Of a DNA stretch of 64,000 nt, positions 41,636 through 49,497 are shown piece by piece. Origin of the DNA: Poriferisocius sp965200775 (lineage in GTDB: Bacteria > Actinomycetota > Acidimicrobiia > Acidimicrobiales > Bin134); contig OZ241383.1 in the NCBI GenBank assembly GCA_965200775.1, positions 3,080,090 through 3,144,089 of the forward strand. The letters run 5' to 3'. How positions within the stretch are numbered: the first letter of the stretch is position 1; each line of letters starts with the position of its first letter. Below the pieces are notes generated by a model. It was given only the letters and a program-made list of their open reading frames with translations. It was not told the origin of the DNA and did not search any database. A program made the position numbers and the translations under genes.

Positions 41636-43194
41636 TTGACATGAAGGCGGCCTTGCCCCGCGGAGGTGCTGTCGACCGAAGTGAAGGTCGGCGTTGACGG
41701 GGGGCCGGGCACATTGGCCTTTAGCGCAGTGCCGGTGCCGCTTGAATGGCTCCCGGTGAGGTCACCCTTGTAGATGGCCCAGACCTGGATGAAATACCTC
41801 GTGCCCCCGGTCAGGCCGGTAACGGTGACGGTCGGGCCATTCACCCTCGCGGGCGTTGACAGTCCAGTCTCGTCGAAAATGCCATAGGCGTATCCGTAAG
41901 CGACCGCGCCGGGGACTGGGTCCCACGTCGCTTTGATGCCTTCCCGTACCCCGTCGACCCGGAGGCCGTCCGGCGATCCCGGTTGGGCGGGCGACTCGGT
42001 CAGCGGGCTAGAGCAGGAGTTTGGGAAGGTCTCGTCGTAGCAGACAATCACTTCGTACGTCTTGTCGTTGCTCAGGCCGGTGATGGTGTGCGGGTTGGAG
42101 GCGTCGTTCACCTTCGTGTAGGTGGTGGTCGTTACGTCGCGCCAGTAGGTGTCGAAGGTCGTTCCCGCCTGAGGGTCCCACGAGACGTGGAGGGCCTTGT
42201 CGCGCTGCGCCAGCACGACGCCCGAGGGTACGCCCGCCGATAGGTTGCCGCGTAGGTGGCCCCACAGCCGGTTGTAACCTCGCAGCGTCGGGTAGTCGAG
42301 GTCGGTGCCGAAGTCCCACAGGTCGTAGGTGCCGATGTGCGTGGGCGCGTAGTTCAGGATTTCGTTATCGTTCCAGGTGGCGAAAATGCCGGTGTAGGCG
42401 GTCGACTGGCTGACGCTCTGGATGACATCCGACGCCTGGGGCGAGCCGCCGTGATCGTCCTGGCTGGCGCCCAGGGTGGAGTCCCAGTAGGAGTCGATGG
42501 CTGCCGTGGCGTCAATACCAATCATGCCGTCGTTGCGGCCGGCGGCGTAGCTGGCGACTACGAAGACGGTCTCGCTGCCCATGCCAATCAGCCCGCCGGC
42601 GCCGGCGCCCGGTTCAATGGTGGGCATATCGCCGCGGGCGTAGCTAAAGAAGATTCCGCCGCCCATGCTCGAACCAACAAGTCCGCCGACGAAGGCGCTT
42701 GCTCCCCATAGCGCCTTCACGTCGCCGTGGTAGTAGCTGCGGAAAATCTGCCCGGGACCGGACAGGTTGCCCACCAGCCCTCCACAAGACCCGTTGCAGT
42801 CCACCATTCCTTCCGCCGATATCTGGCTAATGAAGCCGACGTTCAACGCGGTGACAATGCCGCTCTGCAGGCCCGCCACATCGGCGTTTTCGAAGTGGAT
42901 GCGCTTGACGATGTCGCCTGTCCACACTTGCTTGAACAGCCCAGCCATCCCCCACCAGTGCTTTGATGTGAAGTTCCTGATGGTGTGTCCCTGGCCGTCA
43001 AGGATGAAGTAGCCGTTATATCCGAGAGGGATGGGATTCCAATTTCCGAATCCGGACATGTCGATGTCCGCTGTCAGTTTGTAACCCGAACAGTTCCCGC
43101 TGGGGCAAGGGTTGGCGCCGAAGAGGGCTTGGTAGGCGGCGGTGTTCGATTCGGGGTCACCGTCGCCGTCAAGGTCGTAGCGGATGGCGTTCAA
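41470..43194 (-). pseudogene. Surface protein, segment 3: GLUG domain and FN3 domains
   Basis: Reads MNAIRYDLDGDGDPESN onward, the direct continuation of segment 2 once one 19-bp copy is ignored. It contains GGLVGNLSGPGQIFRSYYHG, GGLVGSSMGGGIFFSYARGD and GGLIGMGSETVFVVASYAAG, three GLUG-type repeats of a right-handed beta-helix, then fibronectin-III-like units (HVSWDPQAGTTFDTYWRDV; ATWDPVPGAVAYGYAYG). It leaves frame after CMPITDVDLSTS at the palindrome and ends at 41470. Confidence 0.75.
41525..41550. repeat. Perfect palindrome (12-bp arms, 2-bp centre) at a frameshift site
   Basis: ACCGACGTCGAC-AA-GTCGACGTCGGT. The reading frame of the surface protein changes exactly here. Such hairpins promote polymerase slippage in vivo and also sequencing errors. 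Confidence 0.9.
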
Positions 43195-43408
43195 TTTTGC
43201 GGATGGCGTTCAATTTTTCGGTGCTGTCCACCTCAATAAGGTTGTAGAGAGCGGGGGTGGTCGCGGTGTCCTTCGCCGTCCATGCGCTGCGCGTTTCCGT
43301 GCCGTCGCTGTTCATGCGCACCGTGCGGGCCTGGAACTCGTAGGTGGTGTTGGGGTCGAGGTCGTAGAACATCACGAACCCGTTGTAGCGGCCGTTGCGG
43401 ATGGTGGT
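43169..43408 (-). pseudogene. Surface protein, segment 2: rest of first FN3 domain
   Basis: In the same frame as segment 1 after the TGA: TTIRNGRYNGFVMFYDLDP then NTTYEFQARTVRM completes the fibronectin-III fold. One base change (for example TGG, Trp) would restore continuity. The frame is then lost at the 19-bp duplication, where it runs into a stop at 43169. Confidence 0.7.
43180..43217. repeat. 19-bp exact tandem duplication that breaks the surface protein frame
   Basis: Two adjacent copies, 43180-43198 and 43199-43217 (minus strand AAAATTGAACGCCATCCGC). Nineteen bases shift the frame by one; removing one copy restores a continuous protein across KLNAIRYDLDGDGD. Confidence 0.92.
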
Positions 43409-43750
43409 TCAGCAGATCCACGAGCCCGCGGTGCTCTTCTTCCAGCGGATCTCGCCGTACTGGGCCCCCGCCCGGCTTGTGCCCTCGAACGATTTCCAGC
43501 TGACCCTCAGATTTGTGCCGCCCCATTGTTCCGCGTTCAGGCCGCGGGGCACGATCAGGTCATCGGACTGGGCGGCGGCGGGTGTGGTGTCGGAGGCGAG
43601 ACTTGTCACCCCCGCGTAGGCAACTACAACCAGGAAAGCGGCAAGCACCCTGCCCGCGTTCCGGAACCGAAACCAGCGGAGGAACGCGGGAAGCGAAGGC
43701 AATTCCCTGACGGCTTTCGCAACGTCATCCTGTTTGGCGGCACCACCCAT
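43409..43750 (-). pseudogene. Surface protein, segment 1: signal peptide and start of FN3 domain
   Basis: 113 residues from ATG 43750. A basic stretch RWFRFRNAGR precedes the hydrophobic core VLAAFLVVVAYAGVTSLAS and a likely cleavage near AAAQ. Then NLRVSWKSFEGTSRAG and EIRWKKSTAGSWIC, the first strands of a fibronectin-III domain, before TGA. The start ATG 43798 is an alternative but lacks the Shine-Dalgarno. Confidence 0.75.
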
Positions 43751-43836
43751 CGAACTTCCTCTACCGTAAACGTTAGGTACATGGCCGGAATTGGGCAAAA
43801 CGAGGTAACGGGAACATCGCCGGATATAGCGCTAAC

Positions 43837-43850
43837 GGGGGGGGGGGGGG
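43837..43850. repeat. G14 homopolymer tract upstream of the surface protein gene
   Basis: Fourteen G on the plus strand (C14 on the coding strand), 87 bases before ATG 43750 and 40 bases past the end of the NTF2-like gene. Flanked by direct GCTAAC repeats (43831, 43861). Poly-C/G tracts of this length slip readily and are typical contingency elements when next to surface genes. The rest of the 139-base gap holds no gene. Confidence 0.9.
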
Positions 43851-43889
43851 CGTTGCCCCAGCTAACAACGGTTTTGGAAATATCCGGTT

Positions 43890-44240
43890 TCAGAAATCCC
43901 CGGCGTTAAGGGTCACGGTCTGGCGAACGATAACGCCATCGACAACCTCAAAGCGGTCGGTGCCCGACGTTCCGGTTCCGGGGCCGCCCACCAGCTTCCA
44001 CGCCACCGAAACCCACTCGTCTTCCCACCGGGGAGGGGCAAACTCCACCCGACCATCGCCCAGCCGCTCGGGCACGGTGGCGAAGTAGCCGGCGATCGCT
44101 TCCCTACCCTCGTAGGTCACGTCGCGCTCCAGAACGGCGTTGTCGGCGTAGTCGGCGGCCATGGCCTCAGGGTCGCCGAGATGCACCGCAGCGAGGTGGT
44201 CCTGCACCACGGTTACCGGATCACGCAAAGGGTCGGTCAT
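43890..44240 (-). CDS. SnoaL/NTF2-like protein
   Basis: A 116-residue alpha+beta-barrel protein: VVQDHLAAVHLGDPEAMAADYADNAVLE, YEGREAIAGYFATVPERLG, then beta strands VEFAPPRWEDEWVSVAWKL and DRFEVVDGVIVRQTVTL. These proteins act as small isomerases, hydrolases or cyclases, or only bind ligands; ketosteroid isomerase is a relative. It follows an SDR gene after 18 bases with AGGGAAGG upstream, so both are probably co-expressed. Confidence 0.82.
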   Translation of the reverse strand: MTDPLRDPVTVVQDHLAAVHLGDPEAMAADYADNAVLERDVTYEGREAIAGYFATVPERLGDGRVEFAPPRWEDEWVSVAWKLVGGPGTGTSGTDRFEVVDGVIVRQTVTLNAGDF

Positions 44241-44258
44241 CTTGGCGTGTCCTTCCCT

Positions 44259-45020
44259 TTAGGCGTTGGTGACGCCGAGGCTCAGCCCGCCGTCCACCGT
44301 CAGCACCGAGCCGGTGGTCCACTCGGCGCCGATCAGGTACTCGAACGCCTCGGCGATCTCGGTGACCGTTCCGATGCGGCCCAGCGCGTGGGCCGGGCCC
44401 AGCCTCTCCAGTCGGGCTCTGGCTTCGTCGTCGCCCATCAGCCCGGCCCGCTGGTTGAGTTCGGTGAAGACCGCGCCCGGCCTCACGCATCCCACCCGCA
44501 CCCCCTGGGGGCCCAGCTCTGCGGCCAGCACCCCGGTGAGCGCTTCCAACGCTCCCTTGGTGGCGGCGTAGGGGGCCACGCCGGGGAACGCCCTTTGGGT
44601 GTGGACCGACCCCACGAACAGCACGCAGCCCCGGCGCTCCCGAAGATGGGGCAGGGCCTCGCCCACCAGCATCATTCCCGCCACCACGTTGGAGTGGAAC
44701 ACATCGAGCAGGGCCTGCTCGTCAAGTTCCTCCACCGGTCCCCGGTACATGTTGCCGGCGCTGCTGATGAGGGTGTCCAACCCACCGCCGTGGTCCACGG
44801 CGGTGTCGATCATGGCGGTGCGGTCGGCGGCGACGGTCACGTCCCCGACCACCGCCCGGCCACGGCCTCCGATGCGAGCGGCCACTTCGTCCAACCGTTC
44901 CCGGCGCCGCCCGGTGATCGTCACCTGGGCCCCCTGCCTGGCCAGGTATTCGGCCGCTCCCGCGCCGATACCCGAACCACCCCCGGTGATGAGAATGGAC
45001 ATGCCGTGAATGGGCTTCAT
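44259..45020 (-). CDS. Short-chain dehydrogenase/reductase
   Basis: A 253-residue SDR: SILITGGGSGIGAGAAEYL, SSAGNMYRG, catalytic LFVGSVHTQRAF, YAATKGALEALTG, and GSVLTVDGGLSLGVTNA. ATG 45020 is chosen; ATG 45002 (MSILITGG) is an alternative. Upstream of the NTF2-like gene and divergent from the ferredoxin, with 95 bases between. Substrate unknown. Confidence 0.9.
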   Translation of the reverse strand: MKPIHGMSILITGGGSGIGAGAAEYLARQGAQVTITGRRRERLDEVAARIGGRGRAVVGDVTVAADRTAMIDTAVDHGGGLDTLISSAGNMYRGPVEELDEQALLDVFHSNVVAGMMLVGEALPHLRERRGCVLFVGSVHTQRAFPGVAPYAATKGALEALTGVLAAELGPQGVRVGCVRPGAVFTELNQRAGLMGDDEARARLERLGPAHALGRIGTVTEIAEAFEYLIGAEWTTGSVLTVDGGLSLGVTNA

Positions 45021-45103
45021 CGCCCGAGACACTACTGGCCTTCGGGGACACGGCTGATGGTCAGCCTGCGAATCGGCTGAGTGGTTTGCGACAGGTGGAC
45101 CAC

Positions 45104-45109
45104 TAGGGT
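45104..45109 (+). promoter_or_regulatory. -10 element (TAGGGT) for a leaderless ferredoxin mRNA
   Basis: TAGGGT ends six bases before ATG 45116; no Shine-Dalgarno fits between. This is the spacing of leaderless actinobacterial transcripts. Confidence 0.5.
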
Positions 45110-45115
45110 CGGGCC

Positions 45116-45331
45116 ATGGCATACCGGGTGGAGATCGATCAGGACGAGTGCATGAGTTCGGGGCGGTGCGTGGCCGATTTCCCGGAGACGTTCGGCTTCG
45201 ACGACGACGAGCTGGCCGTCGTGCGGCCAGAGGCCGCTGGCCTCGACGACCGGCAGCTTCTGAGAGCGGCCCGCAACTGTCCTTCCCGGGCCATCGCGGT
45301 GTTCGACGCCGGCGGCGCTCAGGTGGAGTAG
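45116..45331 (+). CDS. Small ferredoxin of P450-partner type
   Basis: A 71-residue protein with CMSSGRC (Cys 12 and 18) and a later NCPSRAI (Cys 54), i.e. C-X5-C ... C-P, three cysteines as in [3Fe-4S] ferredoxins that donate electrons to P450s. Acidic overall (FGFDDDELAVV). It lies near the second P450 gene and is the only ferredoxin in the window, so it may serve both P450s; a matching reductase is not seen nearby. Confidence 0.9.
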   Translation: MAYRVEIDQDECMSSGRCVADFPETFGFDDDELAVVRPEAAGLDDRQLLRAARNCPSRAIAVFDAGGAQVE

Positions 45332-45369
45332 CGGCCCAAGCGGAATAGCCACCCGGGTGGAGTAGCGGC
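45322..45369 (+). repeat. 14-bp direct repeats, the first containing the ferredoxin stop
   Basis: GGTGGAGTAGCGGC at 45322 and 45356, 34 bases apart. The TAG in the first copy is the ferredoxin stop. Another case of a stop-codon region duplicated just downstream. Confidence 0.7.
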
Positions 45370-45412
45370 ACTCCATCTCTCGGTGGCCCGAGAGATCGGG
45401 CAGCAACGACAC

Positions 45413-45418
45413 TAGAGT
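45413..45418 (+). promoter_or_regulatory. -10 element (TAGAGT) for a leaderless SDR mRNA
   Basis: TAGAGT ends eight bases before GTG 45427. No Shine-Dalgarno precedes this GTG. Same form as at 738. Confidence 0.45.
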
Positions 45419-45426
45419 CTGCCCTC

Positions 45427-46200
45427 GTGACCAAAACAATGATCGTGACCGGAGCGGGCCATGGGATCGGCGCTGAGATCGCGAGGGTGGCGGCCTCGGC
45501 GGGCTACCGGGTGGGGGTGCTGGACATCAACGCCGTCAACGCCGAGCAGGTTGCCGGGGAGCTTCCCGATGCCGTGGCCCTGGTGGCCTCCACCAGCGAT
45601 TCGGCAGCAATGGAGGCGGCCCTCGACGCCTTCGGTACCCCCGACGCCCTGGTGAACAACGCGGGTATCGTCCGCTTCTCACCGCTGCTCGACCACCTCG
45701 AATCCGACTGGCGGGCCGTGGTGGACGTGAACCTCAACGGTCCGTTCATCTGCTCCCGGTTGCTGGCTCGACGCCTGGTGGCAGAGGGCCGAGCGGGGTC
45801 CATCGTCAACATCTCCTCCATCAACGGCATCGCTCCCGGCCCCAACAGCGGGGCCTACAGCGCTGCGAAAGCGGCGGTGATTCAGATAACCCGGCAGATG
45901 GCAATCGAGTGGGGTCCGTTGGGCATCCGGGTGAACTCGGTGGCGCCGGGCATCATCGACGGTGGAATGGGTGCTCCCATTCTGGCCGACCCCGAGGTGC
46001 GAGCGGGCCGGGCCTCCCGCATCCCCGTCGGGCGGCTGGGCACCGAGGCCGACATCGCCAAGGCGGTGCTGTGGCTGTGCTCCGACGACGCCGAGTACGT
46101 GTCGGGCCACAACCTGGTGGTGGACGGCGGGGTGGTGTCGGCGGTGCTGGCAGGTATGCCCCGGCCCAAGTCGATAGACGGCGTGGGCGACGGGAGCTGA
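45427..46200 (+). CDS. Short-chain dehydrogenase/reductase
   Basis: A 257-residue SDR: IVTGAGHGIGAEIARVAASAG, VNNAGIVRFS, catalytic NISSINGIAPG, YSAAKAAVIQITR, and VSGHNLVVDGGVVSAVL. It probably leads the operon SDR-P450-DUF35-acyl-CoA synthetase-thiolase, so it may oxidise the alcohol made by the P450. GTG start. Confidence 0.9.
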   Translation: MTKTMIVTGAGHGIGAEIARVAASAGYRVGVLDINAVNAEQVAGELPDAVALVASTSDSAAMEAALDAFGTPDALVNNAGIVRFSPLLDHLESDWRAVVDVNLNGPFICSRLLARRLVAEGRAGSIVNISSINGIAPGPNSGAYSAAKAAVIQITRQMAIEWGPLGIRVNSVAPGIIDGGMGAPILADPEVRAGRASRIPVGRLGTEADIAKAVLWLCSDDAEYVSGHNLVVDGGVVSAVLAGMPRPKSIDGVGDGS

Positions 46201-46253
46201 GTCGTCCCACCGCAGGGAAGTTCGAGCGAACCAGACAGAAGGAGTTACCGCCG

Positions 46254-47450
46254 ATGACCGAGATCACGCTTACCCGGTTCGACGAGGTGCGCGACGCCTA
46301 CCGGCAGAAAGGCCTCAAGCAGGCGCTGTACGACGCAGCCGGGGTGATAATGGCCGACACGCTGCTCACGCTGGCCGGTGACGAGCACCGCCGCCGCCGT
46401 CGCCTGGAGAACCGGCTGTTCCGCCGGGACACTTTCGAGCACTACGAGAGGGACTTGCTCCCCTTGGCGGTGGACGAGGTCCTCGACCCTGCAGCCGCCG
46501 AGGGACGCGGCGACGTGGTGCCGCTGGCCCGGCGCATCGTGGTGAACCTCACTGCCGCGGCCGCCGGGGTGGATCGCCCCGAGGGGACGCCGGCCGAGAC
46601 CGACCGGCTGTTTTCCTATGCGGTGAAGTTCAGCGAGGGGGCTACCGCCGTACACAGCACCCGAGACCCCGAGGAGCTGAGGGCTGAGGTGGCCGACGCC
46701 CTGGAGCGGTGGGACGACGAGTTCTTCGCCCCGTCGCTCACCCGCCGCACCGAGTTGTTCGACCGGTTCGCCGCCGGGGACATCGCCGAGGACGACCTGC
46801 CCCGGGACGTGCTCATGGTGCTGGTTCGCAATCAGGATTCCCTTGACCTGCCCCGCGACGTGATCCGCCGGGAGGTGGCGTTCTACATGTTGGCCGGGAT
46901 GCACTCCACCGGGGCGGCCACCACCCACGCCGTTCACGGTGCCTTCGGCTGGTTCGACGAGCACCCCGGCGATCGGGCCCGCATGGTGGACGACCCGGTT
47001 TTTCTGCAGCACAGTGTTCACGAGTCCATGCGCCTGCACCCGGCCAGTCCAGTGGCCCGCCGAGAGGCGATCTCGCCGGTATCGCTGCGCAACGGCACCG
47101 AGATGGCGGTGGGCGACACCGTGGTGTTCGACCTGTGGTCGGCCAATAGGGATACCGAAGTGTTCGGGGACGACGCCGACCTGTTCAACCCCCTCCGCTC
47201 GGTGCGCGACGACGTGCCCCGGTGGGGCCACACCTTCGGCGGGGGACGCCACGCCTGCATCGGCATGGAGCTGGACGGCGGGGTGCCCGCTGACGAGACC
47301 ACCGGTGCTCCGATCCTTTTGGGCACGGTGGCGCTGATCTTGCGGGGGCTTCTGGAGCGGGGAGCGCAGCGCGATCCCGACGACCCCCCGGAACAGGACC
47401 CCAACATCACCAGGGTGTGGTGGGGCCGCTACCCCGTGCTGTTCCAATGA
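46254..47450 (+). CDS. Cytochrome P450 (copy 2)
   Basis: A 398-residue P450, paralogue of the one at 26631. N-terminus MTEITLTRFDEVRDAYRQKG with KQALYDAAGVIMADTL; ExxR in VHESMRLHPASP; heme loop FGGGRHACIGMEL; I-helix MLAGMHSTGAAT, again with His where Asp/Glu is usual. C-terminus has the same DPDDPPEQDP...WWGRYPVLF tail. ATG 46254 has AAGGAG. Its stop overlaps the DUF35 gene by four bases. Likely hydroxylates an acyl or cyclic compound later processed by the thiolase pair. Confidence 0.92.
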   Translation: MTEITLTRFDEVRDAYRQKGLKQALYDAAGVIMADTLLTLAGDEHRRRRRLENRLFRRDTFEHYERDLLPLAVDEVLDPAAAEGRGDVVPLARRIVVNLTAAAAGVDRPEGTPAETDRLFSYAVKFSEGATAVHSTRDPEELRAEVADALERWDDEFFAPSLTRRTELFDRFAAGDIAEDDLPRDVLMVLVRNQDSLDLPRDVIRREVAFYMLAGMHSTGAATTHAVHGAFGWFDEHPGDRARMVDDPVFLQHSVHESMRLHPASPVARREAISPVSLRNGTEMAVGDTVVFDLWSANRDTEVFGDDADLFNPLRSVRDDVPRWGHTFGGGRHACIGMELDGGVPADETTGAPILLGTVALILRGLLERGAQRDPDDPPEQDPNITRVWWGRYPVLFQ

Positions 47451-47926
47451 CCGTAGCCCTGAGCGGGTTGGGGGAGCGGGCCCGGCGGCCGCTCACCGGT
47501 GAGTTCTGGGCTGCGGTTGATCGCCATGAGCTAGTCCGCCCGGTGTGCGAGGCGTGCAGCCTGAGTTTTTTCACTCCCCAGTTCGCCTGCCCCCGGTGCC
47601 AGAGCACCGAATGGGCCTATGTGCCAAGCAGCGGGCGGGGCCAGGTGTACAGCCACACCACCGTCCACCGGCCTCCCACCCCGGCGTTCACCGCTCCCTA
47701 CGTGTTGGCCGATGTGGACGTGGAGGAGGGATGGCATCTGCTCACCTGGATCGTGGGCTGCGAACCCGACGAGGTTCATATCGGGATGCAGGTGCAGGTT
47801 GATTTCACTCCCGGCCCCGACGGGAACCTTCTGCCTGCTTTCACCCCCGACCCCGATGCTCATCCCGACGCCGGCAGTCTGTCCGAAGCCCCGGTGGTGT
47901 CAACCTCGGTGGAAGCCGCCCCATGA
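47447..47926 (+). CDS. DUF35 OB-fold / zinc-ribbon protein
   Basis: A 159-residue protein: zinc ribbon CEACSLSFFTPQFACPRC (C-X2-C-X12-C-X2-C), then an OB-fold with GRGQVYSHTTVHRPPTPAF, VLADVDVEEGWHLLTWI and GMQVQVDFTPG. Such proteins pair with thiolase-like enzymes, as in the Ltp2-ChsH2-type retro-aldol lyase of steroid side-chain breakdown; the thiolase here is two genes downstream. ATG 47447 overlaps the P450 stop (ATGA). Confidence 0.9.
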   Translation: MTVALSGLGERARRPLTGEFWAAVDRHELVRPVCEACSLSFFTPQFACPRCQSTEWAYVPSSGRGQVYSHTTVHRPPTPAFTAPYVLADVDVEEGWHLLTWIVGCEPDEVHIGMQVQVDFTPGPDGNLLPAFTPDPDAHPDAGSLSEAPVVSTSVEAAP

Positions 47927-49449
47927 ACGTAGGGCTGGCTTTCGCCCGCAACGCGGCTCGCCATCCCCACCACCAAGCGCTGTTCGGCGAGCGGGAGTTC
48001 ACCAACCGTGAACTCAATGAGCGCACCAACCGCATCGCCAACGCTCTTTTGGGCGCTCATCAACTGGGCATGGGCGATCGGGTGGCCCTGCTGGTGGCCA
48101 ACCGCCCGGAGGTGGTGGAGATACTGGGCGGCGTCGCCAAGGCCGGGGGGTGCTACGTGGGGCTCAACTTCCGGCTCGGCCCGGTAGAGCTGGAGCAGGT
48201 GTTCGACAATGCCGATCCCGTGTTGGCCATCACCGACGCCGAGCATCGGGACCAGCTCGACGGGTTCGACCTGCCGGTGCTGGACATCGACCGCGACCTC
48301 GACGCTCTGGCGCAGGCCGCATCGCCGGACCCGCCCGCCACCCTCCACCGGGTTCGTCCCGACGACGACTTCTGCATCGTGTACACCAGCGGCACCACCG
48401 GTCGTCCCAAGGGTGTCCACTTCGACCACGCCCGGGTGCTCCAGCACGCCACCGTGGCCTGCCTGGAGTACGAGATCACCCGCCACAGCCGCTACCTCAT
48501 CCAGATCCCCCACAACTCCAGCGTGAACATCACCATCGTTCCGTGCCTGCTGGTGGGTGCCGCCCTGGGGTTTGCCGACAGTCGACACTTCGACCCGGTG
48601 CGCTACGCCGGGCTTGTGGAAGCCAACGGTGTCACCCACTCGTTTCTGGTTCCCACCCAGCTAATGCGGCTGCTCGACCGCCTGGACCCCGCCGACGACC
48701 ACCGGCTGGGATCGCTGCAAACCCTGGGCTACGGCTCCTCGCCCATCTCCCCCGACCGCCTGGGCGAGTTGGTAGGGCGCTTCGGCCCGGTGTTCAACCA
48801 GCTCTACGGGATGGCCGAGATCGCCTCCATCGGCACCATCCTGCGCAAGGAAGACCACGTGCGGGGGCTTCGGGAGCGGCCCGAGCTGCTGTCGTCGTGC
48901 GGGCAGCCGTCGTACGCCGTTGACGTGCGGGTGGTCGACGCCGAGGGGCGGGACGTGGGGGTGGGGGAGCGGGGCGAGGTGATCTTCGGTGGCCCCCACG
49001 TGATGAAGGGCTACTTCCGCGACCCTGAGCGCACCTCCGAGTCGCTGCGGGACGGGTGGATGCACAGCGGCGACGTGGCCGAGGTTGACAGCGAGGGCTT
49101 CATCTACATCGTGGACCGGATGAAGAACCTCATCATCCGGGGCGGGCTCAACATCGCCCCCACCGAGGTCGAGAACGTGCTGTACCGCCACCCCGCCGTG
49201 CTGGAGGCGTCGGTGATCGGGGTACCCGACGCCGAGTGGGGGGAGTCGATAGTGGCCGTGGTTGCCCTCAAGCAGGGGGCGGAGGCCGACGGTCAGGAGC
49301 TGCGGCTGTGGTGCCGTCAATCGGAGCTGACCTCCATCAAGATTCCCGAGCGGGTGGAGTTCGTGGACTCGCTGCCCAAGAACGCGGTGGGAAAGATCGC
49401 CAAGGAAGAGCTGCGGGACCGGTACTGGGGCGAGGGCCGCAGGGTTTGA
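47923..49449 (+). CDS. Acyl-CoA synthetase (AMP-forming)
   Basis: A 508-residue ANL-superfamily ligase: YTSGTTGRPKGVHF (P-loop), LYGMAEIASIGT, GWMHSGDVAEVDSEGFIYIVDRMKNLIIRGG, and the C-terminal KNAVGKIAKEELR with catalytic Lys. It activates a carboxylic acid to its CoA ester via an acyl-adenylate. Overlaps the DUF35 gene by four bases. In the operon it would supply the CoA substrate for the thiolase/DUF35 pair. Confidence 0.93.
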   Translation: MNVGLAFARNAARHPHHQALFGEREFTNRELNERTNRIANALLGAHQLGMGDRVALLVANRPEVVEILGGVAKAGGCYVGLNFRLGPVELEQVFDNADPVLAITDAEHRDQLDGFDLPVLDIDRDLDALAQAASPDPPATLHRVRPDDDFCIVYTSGTTGRPKGVHFDHARVLQHATVACLEYEITRHSRYLIQIPHNSSVNITIVPCLLVGAALGFADSRHFDPVRYAGLVEANGVTHSFLVPTQLMRLLDRLDPADDHRLGSLQTLGYGSSPISPDRLGELVGRFGPVFNQLYGMAEIASIGTILRKEDHVRGLRERPELLSSCGQPSYAVDVRVVDAEGRDVGVGERGEVIFGGPHVMKGYFRDPERTSESLRDGWMHSGDVAEVDSEGFIYIVDRMKNLIIRGGLNIAPTEVENVLYRHPAVLEASVIGVPDAEWGESIVAVVALKQGAEADGQELRLWCRQSELTSIKIPERVEFVDSLPKNAVGKIAKEELRDRYWGEGRRV

Positions 49450-49497
49450 ATGGTGGGTTGTCGGGAGATGACGCCGAGCACCGGAGCCCGCCGATGA
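49450..49497 (+). other. Relay micro-ORF (15 residues) between acyl-CoA synthetase and thiolase genes
   Basis: ATG at 49450 directly abuts the synthetase stop (TGAATG); the frame encodes MVGCREMTPSTGARR and stops on TGA that overlaps the thiolase ATG at 49494 (ATGA). It fills the 44-base gap completely. Confidence 0.3.

Larger units (their letters stand above)
39156..43750 (-). pseudogene. Large secreted fibronectin-III/GLUG surface protein, disrupted by four lesions
   Basis: One ancestral gene of roughly 1,525 codons, read on the minus strand from ATG 43750 (AGGAAG upstream). Order: signal peptide, a fibronectin-III-like domain, a GLUG-repeat beta-helix-like domain, about six fibronectin-III-like domains, and two copies of a roughly 110-residue Cys-containing module with a final fibronectin-III domain. 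It is interrupted by an in-frame TGA (43409-43411), a 19-bp tandem duplication (43180-43217), a frameshift at a perfect palindrome (41525-41550) and a frameshift at a four-base C run (plus-strand G run 39987-39990). Other genes in the window are intact, so random sequencing error is a weaker explanation, though not excluded. A G14 tract lies 87 bases before the start. Confidence 0.8.

Noticed and set aside
43409..43411. TGA in the surface gene as a selenocysteine codon
   Set aside because: The domain is an extracellular fibronectin-III fold where Trp fits; no SECIS-like hairpin is evident, and other lesions in the gene favour a simple nonsense change.
43797..43806. Third member of the AAACGAGG repeat family (AAAACGAGGTAAC)
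   Set aside because: Only the short core is shared, which is expected by chance at this length.
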